Below the pieces are notes generated by a model. It saw only the letters and a program-made list of their open reading frames with translations, ran no database searches and was not told where the DNA came from. From Nostoc favosum CHAB5714 (GTDB lineage Bacteria > Cyanobacteriota > Cyanobacteriia > Cyanobacteriales > Nostocaceae): a stretch of 64,000 nucleotides of DNA. Location of the stretch: assembly GCF_020829495.1 (NCBI RefSeq), contig NZ_JAIVFQ010000026.1:1-64000 (forward strand), given 5' to 3'. Positions 17,719-26,794 of the stretch are shown here, one piece after another (the stretch's first letter is position 1; each line of letters begins with the position of its first letter). The position numbers and the translations under genes were made by a program.

Positions 17719-18113
17719 AGTATAAGTTTTTTGGAGAATGTTCTTTACCCTAGCCTAGCTTTTGTCAAGTCGCCCAGAGAGCATCATATCCTCTCTTGGT
17801 GTTTACAGCTTGTTATGCCAGCCTTCTTACTCTGCAAGAATCTCTCTAGAGGGGGTATACTTGGCGACTCAAAGAGGATCTTACTGACATGTAGCGGTTC
17901 CCGCATGGGTAAGGTACAAAAAAATCATTAACCACAGATACTAGTAGCGACACGCCCTCATTCAATTGAGAATCGCTATATCTAACTTCCTGCAAGGGTT
18001 AATGTCTTGATTCTTTACAATTATCCCCAATTTTATTTGATAAGTTTAAGGTAGAGCCAAAGCAACCATTGTTTTGATTTTTAATTCCTTGATTGAAAAC
18101 AAAGGAACGAGCT
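17719..18113. other. Intergenic region, no gene seen
   Basis: About 400 bp upstream of two divergent genes. A frame at 17689-17931 has no family features and is not supported. The bases just before 18114 (AAGGAACGAGCT) supply a ribosome site for the DUF4327 gene. Confidence 0.45.
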
Positions 18114-18335
18114 ATGAAGACTACCGTTAAATACGACATTGAGGTTATCAAGGAAGAAGCGCTTAAACTTGTTAAAAAGAGACTTGTTAACCGTCAGCAG
18201 TCAATTTATACCCTGTGTAAATATATTCCTCATCGTGACTGGCTGAATTTTGAACTTGAGTTAGAAAAAAACGAATTTCTGCTCAGAGATAGAATTATCG
18301 ACCTATTGAGTCACGAATCGTGGGAAAACGATTGA
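18114..18335 (+). CDS. DUF4327 family protein
   Basis: A 73-residue cytosolic protein. YDIEVIKEEALKLVKKRLVN, then RQQSIYTLCKYIP and a C-terminal FLLRDRIIDLL..ESWEND match the short cyanobacterial family DUF4327, whose function is unknown. The ATG at 18114 was chosen over an upstream in-frame TTG (18093) because of the AAGGAAC site and family length. It stands alone between repeats. Confidence 0.8.
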   Translation: MKTTVKYDIEVIKEEALKLVKKRLVNRQQSIYTLCKYIPHRDWLNFELELEKNEFLLRDRIIDLLSHESWEND

Positions 18336-18504
18336 GGCTGCATTTAGAAGCTGAACCTTTTTAGCAGCATCCCAATAAAATTAAAATTAAAAATTCATTT
18401 TTAAGCATTAAAAAGCCTCAAATTCAGTTGGGGGTTATAAACAAGAGATTATTAGAGGTTATTTATAAAGTAATAGGGTGCGGCTCTTTTAAAAAGAGAA
18501 AGAA

Positions 18505-18630
18505 TAGACCTCTTGCATAAATCAAAAATAAAGAACCCCACCCCGCATTTGAGTAAAGCAAACGCTCCCCTCCCCAAAGCATCGGGGAGGGGTTGGGGGT
18601 GGGGTGTTAGGGACTTTTGCAAGAGGTCTA
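18505..18630. repeat. MITE family C, copy 2 (TAGACCTCTTGCA ends)
   Basis: A 126-bp element with perfect 13-bp inverted ends TAGACCTCTTGCA and TGCAAGAGGTCTA. The interior has the accccacccc and ggggaggggttgggggt stretches that pair with each other, so the transcript could fold. If the outer TA is the duplicated target, the element fits a Tc1/IS630-type mechanism. The rest of 18336-18656 shows no gene. Confidence 0.75.
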
Positions 18631-18656
18631 ATGAAGTTAGAGTGAATAATTCTTGG

Positions 18657-19682
18657 CTAATATCGAATTCGCGGATCTACATAAGCATTTAAAATATCAA
18701 TCAAAATGCTGGCACTCACAACGATCGCACCAAAAAATACTAGCACTCCCTGAACTGTGGGATAATCGCGATCAGCGATCGCTTGATAGAGTCGATTAGC
18801 TAACCCAGGCCAAGAAAATGTTACCTCTGTCAAAATCGCTCCACCTAACAGAGAAGCAAAGGTTAATCCCAAGACTGTAATTACCGGAATTAAGGCATTT
18901 TTTAAGGCATGGGAGGTTAAAATCTTATTTTCACCAATACCTCTGGCTCTAGCGGCTTCTACATAATCTGCTTGTAAGGTTTGCTTTAAATTCACTCGTA
19001 CAATTCGCTCAAAAATCCCACTGAGCAAAATTCCTAGTGTGAGACTCGGTAAGGCAAGATGGTGCAAAGATGTGAAAAACTGAGTGAAATTTCCACCGAG
19101 TAAGCTATCAATTGTATACAATCCAGTGACAGTAGTGGGAGCCGGAAGATTAGGCGGAAAGCGGTTGGAATTGGGAAACCAACCCAGTTGGACTGAGAAA
19201 ATCAACTGCAAAAGCATTCCCGCCCAAAACATGGGGAGTGCGTAGGTGATGATACCAAATAAGCGCCCACCAACATCAAAATATGTCCCAGGACGAGAAG
19301 CGGAAAGAGTCCCAACCGCAATTCCAACGATGAGTGCAACGGCCATACTACATACTGCTAACTCCACCGTCGCTGGGAAATATTGTCCAATTATGTCCCA
19401 AACATTCTGTCCTCGACTCATTAAAGACGTTCCCAAATCAAAACGTAGTATGCTTCCCAAATAATTGAGGTACTGTAGCCACAGAGGAAGGTTTAAACCT
19501 AGTTGTTTTCGCAATTCTTCTTTAGCAGCTTCTGGCGCACGTCCACCGAGAATTGCATCTGCTGGATCTCCTGGTGTTGCTCTTAGTAAAAGAAATACAA
19601 TGGTGATGATAGTTAATAGCTGAAGTGGCGCGAGAAGCAACCGAGAAACAATGTAATATTGTAAAGCTTTAGAGCGAGACAT
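18657..19682 (-). CDS. Peptide/nickel-type ABC transporter permease (DppB-like)
   Basis: A 341-residue inner membrane permease with six hydrophobic segments. The N-terminus LLLRATPGDPADAIL is the DppB/OppB signature and the cytoplasmic loop EAARARGIGENKILTSHALKNAL is the EAA motif that contacts the ATPase. It lies downstream of, and in the same direction as, the binding protein (20006-21658), separated by 320 bp of repeats. The second permease (DppC) and the ATPase genes are not in this window, so the transporter must be completed by genes elsewhere. Confidence 0.93.
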   Translation of the reverse strand: MSRSKALQYYIVSRLLLAPLQLLTIITIVFLLLRATPGDPADAILGGRAPEAAKEELRKQLGLNLPLWLQYLNYLGSILRFDLGTSLMSRGQNVWDIIGQYFPATVELAVCSMAVALIVGIAVGTLSASRPGTYFDVGGRLFGIITYALPMFWAGMLLQLIFSVQLGWFPNSNRFPPNLPAPTTVTGLYTIDSLLGGNFTQFFTSLHHLALPSLTLGILLSGIFERIVRVNLKQTLQADYVEAARARGIGENKILTSHALKNALIPVITVLGLTFASLLGGAILTEVTFSWPGLANRLYQAIADRDYPTVQGVLVFFGAIVVSASILIDILNAYVDPRIRY

Positions 19683-19685
19683 ATT

Positions 19686-19723
19686 TAGTTAGGAGTTAGG
19701 AGTTAGGAGTTAGGAGTTAGTAA
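19686..19723. repeat. Tandem GTTAGGA heptamer repeat
   Basis: About five units of agttagg-agttagg, a short tandem repeat of seven bases typical of heterocystous cyanobacteria. It lies immediately upstream of the permease start. The inverse-type sequence (cataactcctaactc) stands at 19972-20005, near the other end of the same gap. Confidence 0.8.
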
Positions 19724-19802
19724 TTATGAATTAAGATAGATACCAAGGTAGGTAGCTTGCAAAAATTCTTTCATTACTATATTTAGTGAAGTTGAACATC
19801 TT

Positions 19803-19913
19803 TATAGCAATCCTATCTGATTTGTGACGAAATTTTTTATAACGAACCGCAGAGGCGCAGAGAACGCAGAGAGAATGAAGAGAGATTTTCACGAATGATT
19901 TAGGATTGCTATA
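19803..19913. repeat. MITE family E, copy 1 (TATAGCAATCC ends)
   Basis: A 111-bp element with inverted ends TATAGCAATCCTATCTGATT and the complement of AATGATTTAGGATTGCTATA. The centre is aacgaaccgcagaggcgcag followed by agaacgcagagag, a segment shared with other families. A second copy is at 22011-22158. Confidence 0.7.
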
Positions 19914-20005
19914 TTTTGCTCAGAATCACACTCATAATTTTGTAATTTTTGCAAAAAGCCTAATTAAAAATTCATAACTCCTAACTCATAACTCCGAACT
20001 TCTAA

Positions 20006-21658
20006 CTACTTTTTAATTGTCTGGTAAACCAGTATTTGGGTCGGGTTAAGTTGTACGCTGTTCACACCATTTCGGGCAAATACATAGTCTTTGCTTTGCC
20101 ATAAAGGAACATAAGGTACATCATTAGCTACTTGCGTTTGAATTTCTGCAAAAATTTTCTGACGCGCTTCGGGATTTAGTTCTTTGCGTTGCTGATCAAT
20201 CAGTTTATTGATGGCTTCGCTATAGTAAAACGAACCCTGAGTTTGACTGCCTCCATCTTCGCATCCTTTAGCAACTGAACCTTTATCACAAGACAAAAAC
20301 GGCTGGACGTAATTATCTGGGTCTAAAAAGTCTGGATACCAATCAAGTAAAGCTGCTGGATATAAACCTTTGGAAATGTCTTTAAAAAAGGCAGGGCCTT
20401 CTGCTTGGGTGACTTCAAATTGCAGGATTCCATCCATTTTCGCATCCACAAGAGATTTGAGCGTCTGTGCTGCCAAACTCCGAGTAGGTGAACTAGAAGG
20501 ATACCAAATTTGTACTTTTGCAGGATTTTCTTTGGAGAACCCAGCAGTAGTTAATAATTTTTTAGCTTCATCAAAGCTAGCATCGCCATATTTATCTTTA
20601 AATAATGGCTGCGAAACATTAAACGTCGTGGGAATCATGCTATAAAGCGGATCTGCTTGACCAAGTAACGCCCGCTCATTTAACAGTGGACGGTCAATTA
20701 TTGATGCGATCGCTTGTCTTACCTCTAATTTATCTAAAGGCTGCTGGTTCCGGTTTAATACCAGATAACTTACTACACTACCTTGAGCTGCGATCGCTTG
20801 CCAATCCCCTTTTTTACCGCCTTCTTCCAAGCTACGATTTTGATCTGGCTGTAGTGACAGATAAGCTACATCGATTGCACCTGTACGAAAAGCATTAAAC
20901 AAATTAACCGGACTAGTTTGAATTTGCAGGTTAACACCCTTGTTAACTGGTTTTTCTCCCCAATACTTATCAAACACATCAAATCGAATTGAATCAGTAC
21001 CATACTGTCCTAATTTGTAAGGGCCAGTCCCCACAAAAATATTCGGCTTGAATTTACCAGCACCAAGTTCGTAAGCTTTTGGCGAAACTGCACACACCCC
21101 AGGAAACGCCAGCAATGAAGGAAACGCTGCAAAGGGCTTTTTCAGCTTAATAGTTAATTCATACTCGCTTGGAGTTTTTACCGAATCTACTATATCACCT
21201 AGTAAAAATGAGGGTTTTCCTTTATTTTGAATAAAGCGGTTGATGGTAAACGCCATTGCTTGGGCATTGAAGGGAGTCCCATCGTGAAAAACTACTCCCT
21301 GACGTAAAGGGATGGTATAAGTTAAGCCATCTTGACTGACTTTAGGTAATGCTGTAGCTAGCTGGGGCTTAATTTCTGTGCTTCCTGGTTCGTAGGTGTA
21401 GAGGCGATCGCTCATATTAAACACCAGACCTAAGGATGCTAACTCATAGGTATCAGCCGGATCAAGGGTTCTCGGCTTTGCTGTTGTACCTATAGTAATA
21501 CGACCATCACCTGTAGGGCTATTCACAGAACCCGATGGTGGCGTAGTAGTCTGTGGACGAGGAGCGCAACTAACAACTAAAAATAAACATAGACAGAACA
21601 AAGATAGGAATTGTGTAATCCGACCCCACCGTTTCACGGACAAGGAAAACCAGGTCAT
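20006..21658 (-). CDS. Peptide/nickel-type ABC transporter substrate-binding lipoprotein
   Basis: A 550-residue extracytoplasmic solute-binding protein (family 5). The signal sequence ends in a lipobox LVVSC, so the mature protein is lipid-anchored. RTLDPADTYELASLGLVFNM and YTIPLRQGVVFHDGTPFNA are family-5 motifs, followed by NRFIQNKGKPS and FVGTGPYKL. The ATG at 21658 was chosen; an upstream TTG at 21691 only adds 11 residues before the signal. The downstream gene in the same direction is its likely permease. Ligand (oligopeptide, nickel or other) cannot be told. Confidence 0.92.
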   Translation of the reverse strand: MTWFSLSVKRWGRITQFLSLFCLCLFLVVSCAPRPQTTTPPSGSVNSPTGDGRITIGTTAKPRTLDPADTYELASLGLVFNMSDRLYTYEPGSTEIKPQLATALPKVSQDGLTYTIPLRQGVVFHDGTPFNAQAMAFTINRFIQNKGKPSFLLGDIVDSVKTPSEYELTIKLKKPFAAFPSLLAFPGVCAVSPKAYELGAGKFKPNIFVGTGPYKLGQYGTDSIRFDVFDKYWGEKPVNKGVNLQIQTSPVNLFNAFRTGAIDVAYLSLQPDQNRSLEEGGKKGDWQAIAAQGSVVSYLVLNRNQQPLDKLEVRQAIASIIDRPLLNERALLGQADPLYSMIPTTFNVSQPLFKDKYGDASFDEAKKLLTTAGFSKENPAKVQIWYPSSSPTRSLAAQTLKSLVDAKMDGILQFEVTQAEGPAFFKDISKGLYPAALLDWYPDFLDPDNYVQPFLSCDKGSVAKGCEDGGSQTQGSFYYSEAINKLIDQQRKELNPEARQKIFAEIQTQVANDVPYVPLWQSKDYVFARNGVNSVQLNPTQILVYQTIKK

Positions 21659-21868
21659 AGCAATAAAATATTTGATATCAGCGGTCAGCAATTTTACTAT
21701 ATTTGTGGCTATTGTGCTTTATTTTTACAATTAGTTACGGCAATACCTGTTGCTAAGTATACGAATATAGATAAACATAACTTGCAGTCAGATATAAAAA
21801 AACTTGCTCGATATTATGACTGAGTTGGCAACTAACTCAAAAATTTGTGTCGGCTACTCAACTTCATA

Positions 21869-22013
21869 TATAGGAATCGTATTTGATTTTTGAAATTATC
21901 TACGTGGTGCGCGAAGCGCGATAGGCGGGGAGTGGGGAGTAGGGAGTAGGGAATAAGGAATTAGGCTTTTCGAGTTGTACCGAGCTTTTTCAGAAATCAA
22001 ATATTAGTCCTAT
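21869..22013. repeat. MITE family D (TATAGGANT..ATTTGATTT ends)
   Basis: About 145 bp with inverted ends TATAGGAATCGTATTTGATT and the complement of AATCAAATATTAGTCCTATA, about 21 of 25 bases matching. The centre contains ggggagtaggg repeats. The right end shares its TATA with the left end of the next element, so the two elements abut. A lone terminus lies at 2831-2852. Confidence 0.7.
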
Positions 22014-22158
22014 AGCAGTCCTAAATCATTTGTGAAAGCTTCTCTTTCTTTTCTTGGCGCTCTTGGCGTCTTCTCTGCGAGACGCTATGCGTTGGCGGAA
22101 GCCTCTCGCAGAGAAAGCGGTTTGTTAATTTTCACAACTGAGCTACGATTGCTATAGT
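22011..22158. repeat. MITE family E, copy 2
   Basis: Ends TATAGCAGTCCTAAATCATT and the complement of CTACGATTGCTATAG. The interior has a hairpin dispersed repeat, ctctgcgagacgc and gcctctcgcagag (22073-22117), whose arms are complementary; the same unit is in the element at 48805-48916. Confidence 0.65.
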
Positions 22159-22333
22159 TAAGTTTATTGCTACTGTGCGATGTCTACGACGGGCTACGCC
22201 TACGCACTATTTGTTACAAAAAATTATTAACAAAAAAATAAACTTTAGCATTCCTTAAATAATGAAAGGTTTTTATTTAATTAAGATTTTAAACATTTCC
22301 TAAATTTGTCGTAAATTCATAATTACTAGTGAA

Positions 22334-22463
22334 TAGATTTGTTAAGCTTTGACGGTAAGTCAAGTAGTGTACATTAAAACTTTGCCTGTTGCTACTTGGG
22401 TACAGACAAGTGTGAAGTTCTTTTTCGTAGAGAACGGCTACATGGTTTTACTTAACAAATCTA
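22334..22463. repeat. 13-bp inverted repeat, 130 bp apart
   Basis: TAGATTTGTTAAG (22334-22346) and CTTAACAAATCTA (22451-22463) are exact complements. Inside is a stretch with little repeat character. This could be a MITE of an additional family or a structured leader for the gene starting at 22541. No duplicated flank was found. Upstream, 21659-21868 shows no gene. Confidence 0.5.
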
Positions 22464-22540
22464 CTGTTTATACATCAGCGAAGAAAGCGATCGCGATATC
22501 GTAAACAGCAGATTGAAAGTCTAATAGTGAGACTAAAAAC

Positions 22541-22867
22541 GTGAAGTATTTCTTTCTATCTGAGGGATGGGCAGTTGCTAGAGTCTGGGCATCTGATGGA
22601 CTCTGGCAAATAACCGCATGGCGACGCCAACCAGATATTCAACGAATGAATATTTGTTTAGTAGAACAAAACGAATTGCTATGGCTTTATCGAGTTGAAG
22701 AAGCCGTTTTAACCGTGGAAGTGAAGCCAACAACACCAGTAATTGCCAGTCAGACCATAGGTCAAGTAGTACTCAAGCGTCTGATGAGCGCTGAACAGGT
22801 AATTGAACGCCTGGGTACGGCTGAGGCGAAATGTCAACTGCAAAACATCCAATTGGTGGTTCAGTAG
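22541..22867 (+). CDS. Conserved hypothetical protein
   Basis: A 108-residue protein starting with GTG. It is Trp-rich at the N-terminus (EGWAVARVWASDGLWQITAW) with mixed strands, followed by a helical C-terminus (IGQVVLKRLMSAEQVIERL). There is no signal peptide or membrane segment. I do not recognise a named family. It stands about 475 bp upstream of psbB in the same direction. Confidence 0.6.
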   Translation: MKYFFLSEGWAVARVWASDGLWQITAWRRQPDIQRMNICLVEQNELLWLYRVEEAVLTVEVKPTTPVIASQTIGQVVLKRLMSAEQVIERLGTAEAKCQLQNIQLVVQ

Positions 22868-22988
22868 GGGAGCAGGGGGAGATGAGGGAGCAGGGGGAGA
22901 TGAGGGAGGGAGTAAGTAAACTATTATTTCTCATCCCCCTCATCCCCCTCATCCCCCTCATCCCCCTCATCCCCCTCATCCCCCTCAT
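22868..22988. repeat. Short tandem repeats (gggagatgagggagca and ccccctcat)
   Basis: Two repeat blocks: gagcagggggagatgaggg about twice (22870-22907) and the 9-mer ccccctcat about seven times (22931-22988). They are complementary in kind, so the pair can form a long imperfect hairpin. The rest of the gap to 23343 is probably the psbB promoter and leader; no specific site is assigned. Confidence 0.85.
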
Positions 22989-23343
22989 AAAGAAAAGATA
23001 AGCAAATTTAATCCCCGACAGCGATTGGTAGCGAAAAAACTTGGACATGCTACGCGATCGCATCAATTTACACGCTTGCAAACAATTCCATCAATAGTTA
23101 CACTTTTTAAAACATTCTCATTTTTGCTTGGCGATGGCTACCCTACAAGGTAAATCTCCCGAAGCGAGTAAGCATTGCCAAAGCACCCACCCTGTCTAAC
23201 TTATAAGACTAAGGTATGGTAAGGCTTTGGCTCTGGCAATAACAAAAAACAAGAGAGAGTTTTCTGAGTGGCGAATTTCGTTTCTCAGAATCTCAGTAAG
23301 AAAATTGCTTTGTAAACTAACTCATCGAGGAGGAGCGTAGTCG

Positions 23344-24873
23344 ATGGGACTACCCTGGTACCGAGTACATACAGTCGTTCTGAATGATCCAGGGCGGCTG
23401 ATTTCTGTACACCTGATGCACACAGCCTTAGTAGCAGGCTGGGCTGGTTCGATGGCACTCTACGAACTGGCTATTTTTGACCCTAGCGATCCGGTTCTCA
23501 ATCCAATGTGGCGTCAAGGGATGTTCGTCCTGCCCTTCATGTCACGTTTGGGCGTTACCCAATCTTGGGGTGGTTGGAACGTTACTGGTGGCCCAGCAAC
23601 TGATCCTGGCTTCTGGTCATTTGAAGGCGTTGCTGCGGCTCACATCGTTCTTTCCGGTCTTTTGTTCCTAGCTGCTGTTTGGCACTGGGTTTATTGGGAT
23701 TTGGAACTCTTTAGAGATCCCCGCACTGGTGAACCAGCCTTAGACTTGCCAAAAATGTTTGGCATTCACCTGTTCTTATCTGGTCTACTTTGTTTTGGAT
23801 TTGGTGCTTTTCACCTCACCGGACTATTTGGCCCAGGAATGTGGGTTACTGACCCCTACGGTATAACTGGAGCCGCGCAAGCAGTCGCACCAGAATGGGG
23901 CCCAGATGGTTTTAACCCATACAACCCTGGTGGGATTGTGGCTCACCACATTGCTGCTGGCGTTGTTGGTATTATTGCAGGCTTATTCCACCTCACAGTC
24001 AGACCCCCCGAACGGCTCTACAAAGCCCTACGGATGGGGAACATTGAAACAGTACTTTCTAGCAGTATTGCAGCAGTTTTCTTTGCTGCTTTCGTTGTTG
24101 CTGGTACTATGTGGTACGGTAACGCCGCCACTCCCATCGAATTGTTTGGCCCAACCCGCTATCAATGGGATCAAGGCTACTTCCGTCAAGAAATTCAGCA
24201 GCGCGTCCAAACAAATGTTGCCCAAGGTGCAACCCTTGAGCAAGCTTGGTCGCAGATTCCCGAAAAGCTGGCTTTCTATGATTACGTCGGTAATAGCCCC
24301 GCTAAAGGCGGTCTATTCCGTACAGGGCCGATGGTTAAGGGTGATGGCATTGCTCAGTCTTGGCAAGGTCACGCCGTATTCAAAGATTCTGAAGGACGGG
24401 AATTGACCGTGCGTCGTCTCCCCAACTTCTTTGAAACCTTCCCAGTGATTTTGACCGACGCAGATGGAATTGTCCGCGCTGACATTCCCTTCCGTCGGGC
24501 AGAATCTAAGTATAGCTTCGAGCAATCTGGTGTCACCGTCAGCTTCTATGGTGGCAATCTGAATGGTAAGACCTTTACAGAACCAGCTGATGTGAAGAAG
24601 TATGCCCGTAAGGCTCAAGGCGGTGAAATCTTTGAATTTGACCGAGAAACCTTGAACTCTGATGGTGTATTCCGCACCAGTCCTAGAGGTTGGTTTACCT
24701 TTGGACATGCAGTATTTGCTCTCTTGTTCTTCTTTGGTCACCTCTGGCATGGTTCTCGGACAATCTACCGAGACGTATTTGCTGGTGTTGATGCCGATCT
24801 AGAAGAGCAAGTTGAGTGGGGTCTGTTCCAGAAAGTGGGTGACAAGTCAACCCGCCGGAAGGAAGCCCTCTAA
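23344..24873 (+). CDS. psbB: Photosystem II CP47 core antenna protein
   Basis: A thylakoid membrane chlorophyll-binding antenna protein of the PSII core. The N-terminus [19 protein letters not shown] is diagnostic. The 509 residues give six transmembrane helices with the chlorophyll-ligand histidines in pairs ([43 protein letters not shown]) and the large lumenal loop between helices V and VI. The start has a GAGGAGGAG ribosome site. psbT follows 82 bp downstream in the same direction. Confidence 0.99.
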   Translation: MGLPWYRVHTVVLNDPGRLISVHLMHTALVAGWAGSMALYELAIFDPSDPVLNPMWRQGMFVLPFMSRLGVTQSWGGWNVTGGPATDPGFWSFEGVAAAHIVLSGLLFLAAVWHWVYWDLELFRDPRTGEPALDLPKMFGIHLFLSGLLCFGFGAFHLTGLFGPGMWVTDPYGITGAAQAVAPEWGPDGFNPYNPGGIVAHHIAAGVVGIIAGLFHLTVRPPERLYKALRMGNIETVLSSSIAAVFFAAFVVAGTMWYGNAATPIELFGPTRYQWDQGYFRQEIQQRVQTNVAQGATLEQAWSQIPEKLAFYDYVGNSPAKGGLFRTGPMVKGDGIAQSWQGHAVFKDSEGRELTVRRLPNFFETFPVILTDADGIVRADIPFRRAESKYSFEQSGVTVSFYGGNLNGKTFTEPADVKKYARKAQGGEIFEFDRETLNSDGVFRTSPRGWFTFGHAVFALLFFFGHLWHGSRTIYRDVFAGVDADLEEQVEWGLFQKVGDKSTRRKEAL

Positions 24874-24955
24874 TTTCAGTGCTGAGTTATGAGTTAAGGC
24901 TCTGACTCAGCACTAAAAAGTTTAATTACTGGCTCTATAGGCAGGAAATCGTAAT

Positions 24956-25063
24956 ATGGAAAGCGTTGCGTACATCTTGATTTTTACTCTGTGTATAGGT
25001 ACTCTCTTTTTTGCGATCGCATTTCGCGAACCCCCTCGCTTTGAGAAACCAAAAGATAAGTAA
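24956..25063 (+). CDS. psbT: Photosystem II reaction-centre protein T
   Basis: A 35-residue protein below the usual size cut-off. MESVAYILIFTLCIGTLFFA then IAFREPPRFEKPKDK is a single transmembrane helix with the basic stromal tail typical of PsbT, which sits at the PSII dimer interface near the QA site. Its position right behind psbB is the conserved cyanobacterial and plastid order. Confidence 0.97.
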   Translation: MESVAYILIFTLCIGTLFFAIAFREPPRFEKPKDK

Positions 25064-25101
25064 CTCCTATATACCAGACCTTTAAGCGGATTTAATGTTA
25101 G

Positions 25102-25135
25102 TATCCGTTGCTACAATTTTTAGTAGCAACGGATA
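25102..25135 (+). terminator. Hairpin terminator of psbB-psbT
   Basis: TATCCGTTGCTAC (25102-25114) pairs perfectly over 13 bp with GTAGCAACGGATA (25123-25135) around an 8-base loop; the tail is AT-rich (ttattgtattt) rather than a pure T-run. Confidence 0.75.
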
Positions 25136-25146
25136 TTATTGTATTT

Positions 25147-25219
25147 GTCCTTTGTCCTTTGTCCTTTGCTAATGACTAATGACTAATGACTAATGACTAA
25201 TGACTAATGACTAATGACT
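25147..25219. repeat. Heptamer tandem repeats (gtccttt and aatgact)
   Basis: Three units of gtccttt followed by seven exact units of aatgact (25171-25219). These are classical short tandemly repeated heptamers of heterocystous cyanobacteria. The rest of the gap before rps1 shows no gene. Confidence 0.95.
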
Positions 25220-25396
25220 AAATCATTTTAATATTGTGATATAATTTCCAATCTTGGGAGTAGATATGTGTTAATACTAGCTTTTCTGCGCTAGGATGAA
25301 AATGGATGTTAATGTAAGCTGCCATAAAACTGTTTGCATAACACATCGCGCTTGTCGCACAACCTTTACGGAGACTAGAACCAGGAACAAATCAGC

Positions 25397-26494
25397 ATGG
25401 TCAATCAGAATTTAACCGCTACAGAAATTGGATTCACTCACGAAGATTTCGCTGCTCTACTTGACAAATACGATTATCATTTTAGCCCTGGTGATGTTGT
25501 ACCAGGAACAGTTTTCAGTATAGAGCCGCGCGGCGCTCTGATTGACATTGGTGCTAAAACCGCAGCATATATTCCTATACAAGAAATGTCTATTAACCGG
25601 GTAGATAGCCCGGAAGAAGTCTTACAGTCAAACGAAACCCGGGAATTTTTCATCCTTACCGATGAAAACGAAGATGGTCAATTAACCCTTTCCATTCGCC
25701 GTATTGAATATATGCGGGCTTGGGAGCGCGTGCGACAGCTGCAAGCAGAAGATGCTACTGTCCGTTCTGGCGTATTTGCAACCAATCGCGGTGGAGCATT
25801 AGTACGGATTGAGGGATTACGTGGTTTTATTCCCGGTTCCCATATCAGTACCCGCAAACCTAAAGAAGAATTGGTAGGCGAAGATTTGCCATTGAAATTC
25901 CTAGAGGTGGATGAAGAACGTAACCGCTTAGTTCTATCTCACCGTCGGGCGCTGGTTGAACGTAAGATGAACCGCCTAGAAGTCGGCGAAGTAGTAATTG
26001 GTACAGTTCGTGGCATCAAACCCTACGGTGCTTTCATCGACATTGGCGGCGTCAGTGGTCTACTGCACATTTCTGAGATTTCCCACGAACATATTGATAC
26101 ACCTCATAGCGTGTTCAATGTCAATGATGAAGTGAAAGTTATGATCATTGACTTGGATGCAGAAAGGGGTCGGATTTCCCTATCTACCAAGCAGCTAGAA
26201 CCCGAACCCGGCGACATGATTAAAAACCGGGATTTGGTCTACGATAAGGCAGAAGAAATGGCTGCTAAGTATCGTGAACAGCTGCTAGCCAAACAACAAG
26301 GTGCTACTGCTGCGCCTGCTGCACTTGCGGATGTTGTAGCAGAAGAAGATATTCCACCAGCAGCGGAACTTGACGAAGATATTCCACCAGCAGCGGAACT
26401 TGACGAAGATATTCCACCAGTTGCGGAAATTGAAGAAGATATTGCAGCAGCGACGGAAACTGAAGAAGAAATTCCAGCAGCTATTGAAGAATAA
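25397..26494 (+). CDS. rps1: 30S ribosomal protein S1
   Basis: An RNA-binding ribosomal protein that helps mRNA load on the 30S subunit. The 365 residues have three S1 OB-fold domains: about 30-100 (GDVVPGTVFSIEPRGALIDIG), 115-180 (VRSGVFATNRGGALVRIEG) and 195-265 (GEVVIGTVRGIKPYGAFIDIG). This three-domain form is normal for cyanobacteria and shorter than the six-domain E. coli protein. The C-terminal tail consists of acidic repeats, the 11-residue unit EDIPPAAELDE repeated with decay from nt 26345 to 26490. Confidence 0.96.
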   Translation: MVNQNLTATEIGFTHEDFAALLDKYDYHFSPGDVVPGTVFSIEPRGALIDIGAKTAAYIPIQEMSINRVDSPEEVLQSNETREFFILTDENEDGQLTLSIRRIEYMRAWERVRQLQAEDATVRSGVFATNRGGALVRIEGLRGFIPGSHISTRKPKEELVGEDLPLKFLEVDEERNRLVLSHRRALVERKMNRLEVGEVVIGTVRGIKPYGAFIDIGGVSGLLHISEISHEHIDTPHSVFNVNDEVKVMIIDLDAERGRISLSTKQLEPEPGDMIKNRDLVYDKAEEMAAKYREQLLAKQQGATAAPAALADVVAEEDIPPAAELDEDIPPAAELDEDIPPVAEIEEDIAAATETEEEIPAAIEE

Positions 26495-26545
26495 TACATT
26501 TATAGTTTTACTTATTTTTAAGTAAGAGTATTAAATCATACTATA

Positions 26546-26569
26546 AAGAGGGAAAAACCCTCTTTTTTT
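26546..26569 (+). terminator. Rho-independent terminator after rps1
   Basis: AAAGAGGG pairs with CCCTCTTT around a short A-rich loop, followed by a T-run to 26569. Confidence 0.88.
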
Positions 26570-26633
26570 ATGTGGAGAATTGGGGACAGTTAGGAGTTAA
26601 GCATAAAAACTCATAACTTTTCACTTTTAACTA

Positions 26634-26776
26634 AATAGCGCGATGTGCAACTTATTCTTAAAACCCCTCTCCAAACCTCTCCCCGAAGCGGGGAGAGGCT
26701 TTAAGTCTTGCTCCCCTTCCCTTGTAGGGAAGGGGCTGGGGGTTAGGTTTGAGAAAAAGTTGCATACCGCGTTAAA
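26634..26776. repeat. MITE family F, copy 1 (GATGTGCAACTT ends)
   Basis: Ends TAGCGCGATGTGCAACTT and the complement of AAGTTGCATACCGCGTTA. The interior has two self-complementary blocks (cctctccccgaagcggggagagg and ccccttcccttgtagggaaggg). Copy 2 is at 40037-40174. Confidence 0.7.
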
Positions 26777-26794
26777 TAAATGGAATGAAATATT

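Noticed and set aside
22868..22988. CRISPR-like repeat cluster
   Set aside because: A simple 9-base tandem repeat without spacers.
22773..23081. 102-codon minus frame with MRG repeats
   Set aside because: The repeats are simply the ccccctcat tandem block read on the other strand.
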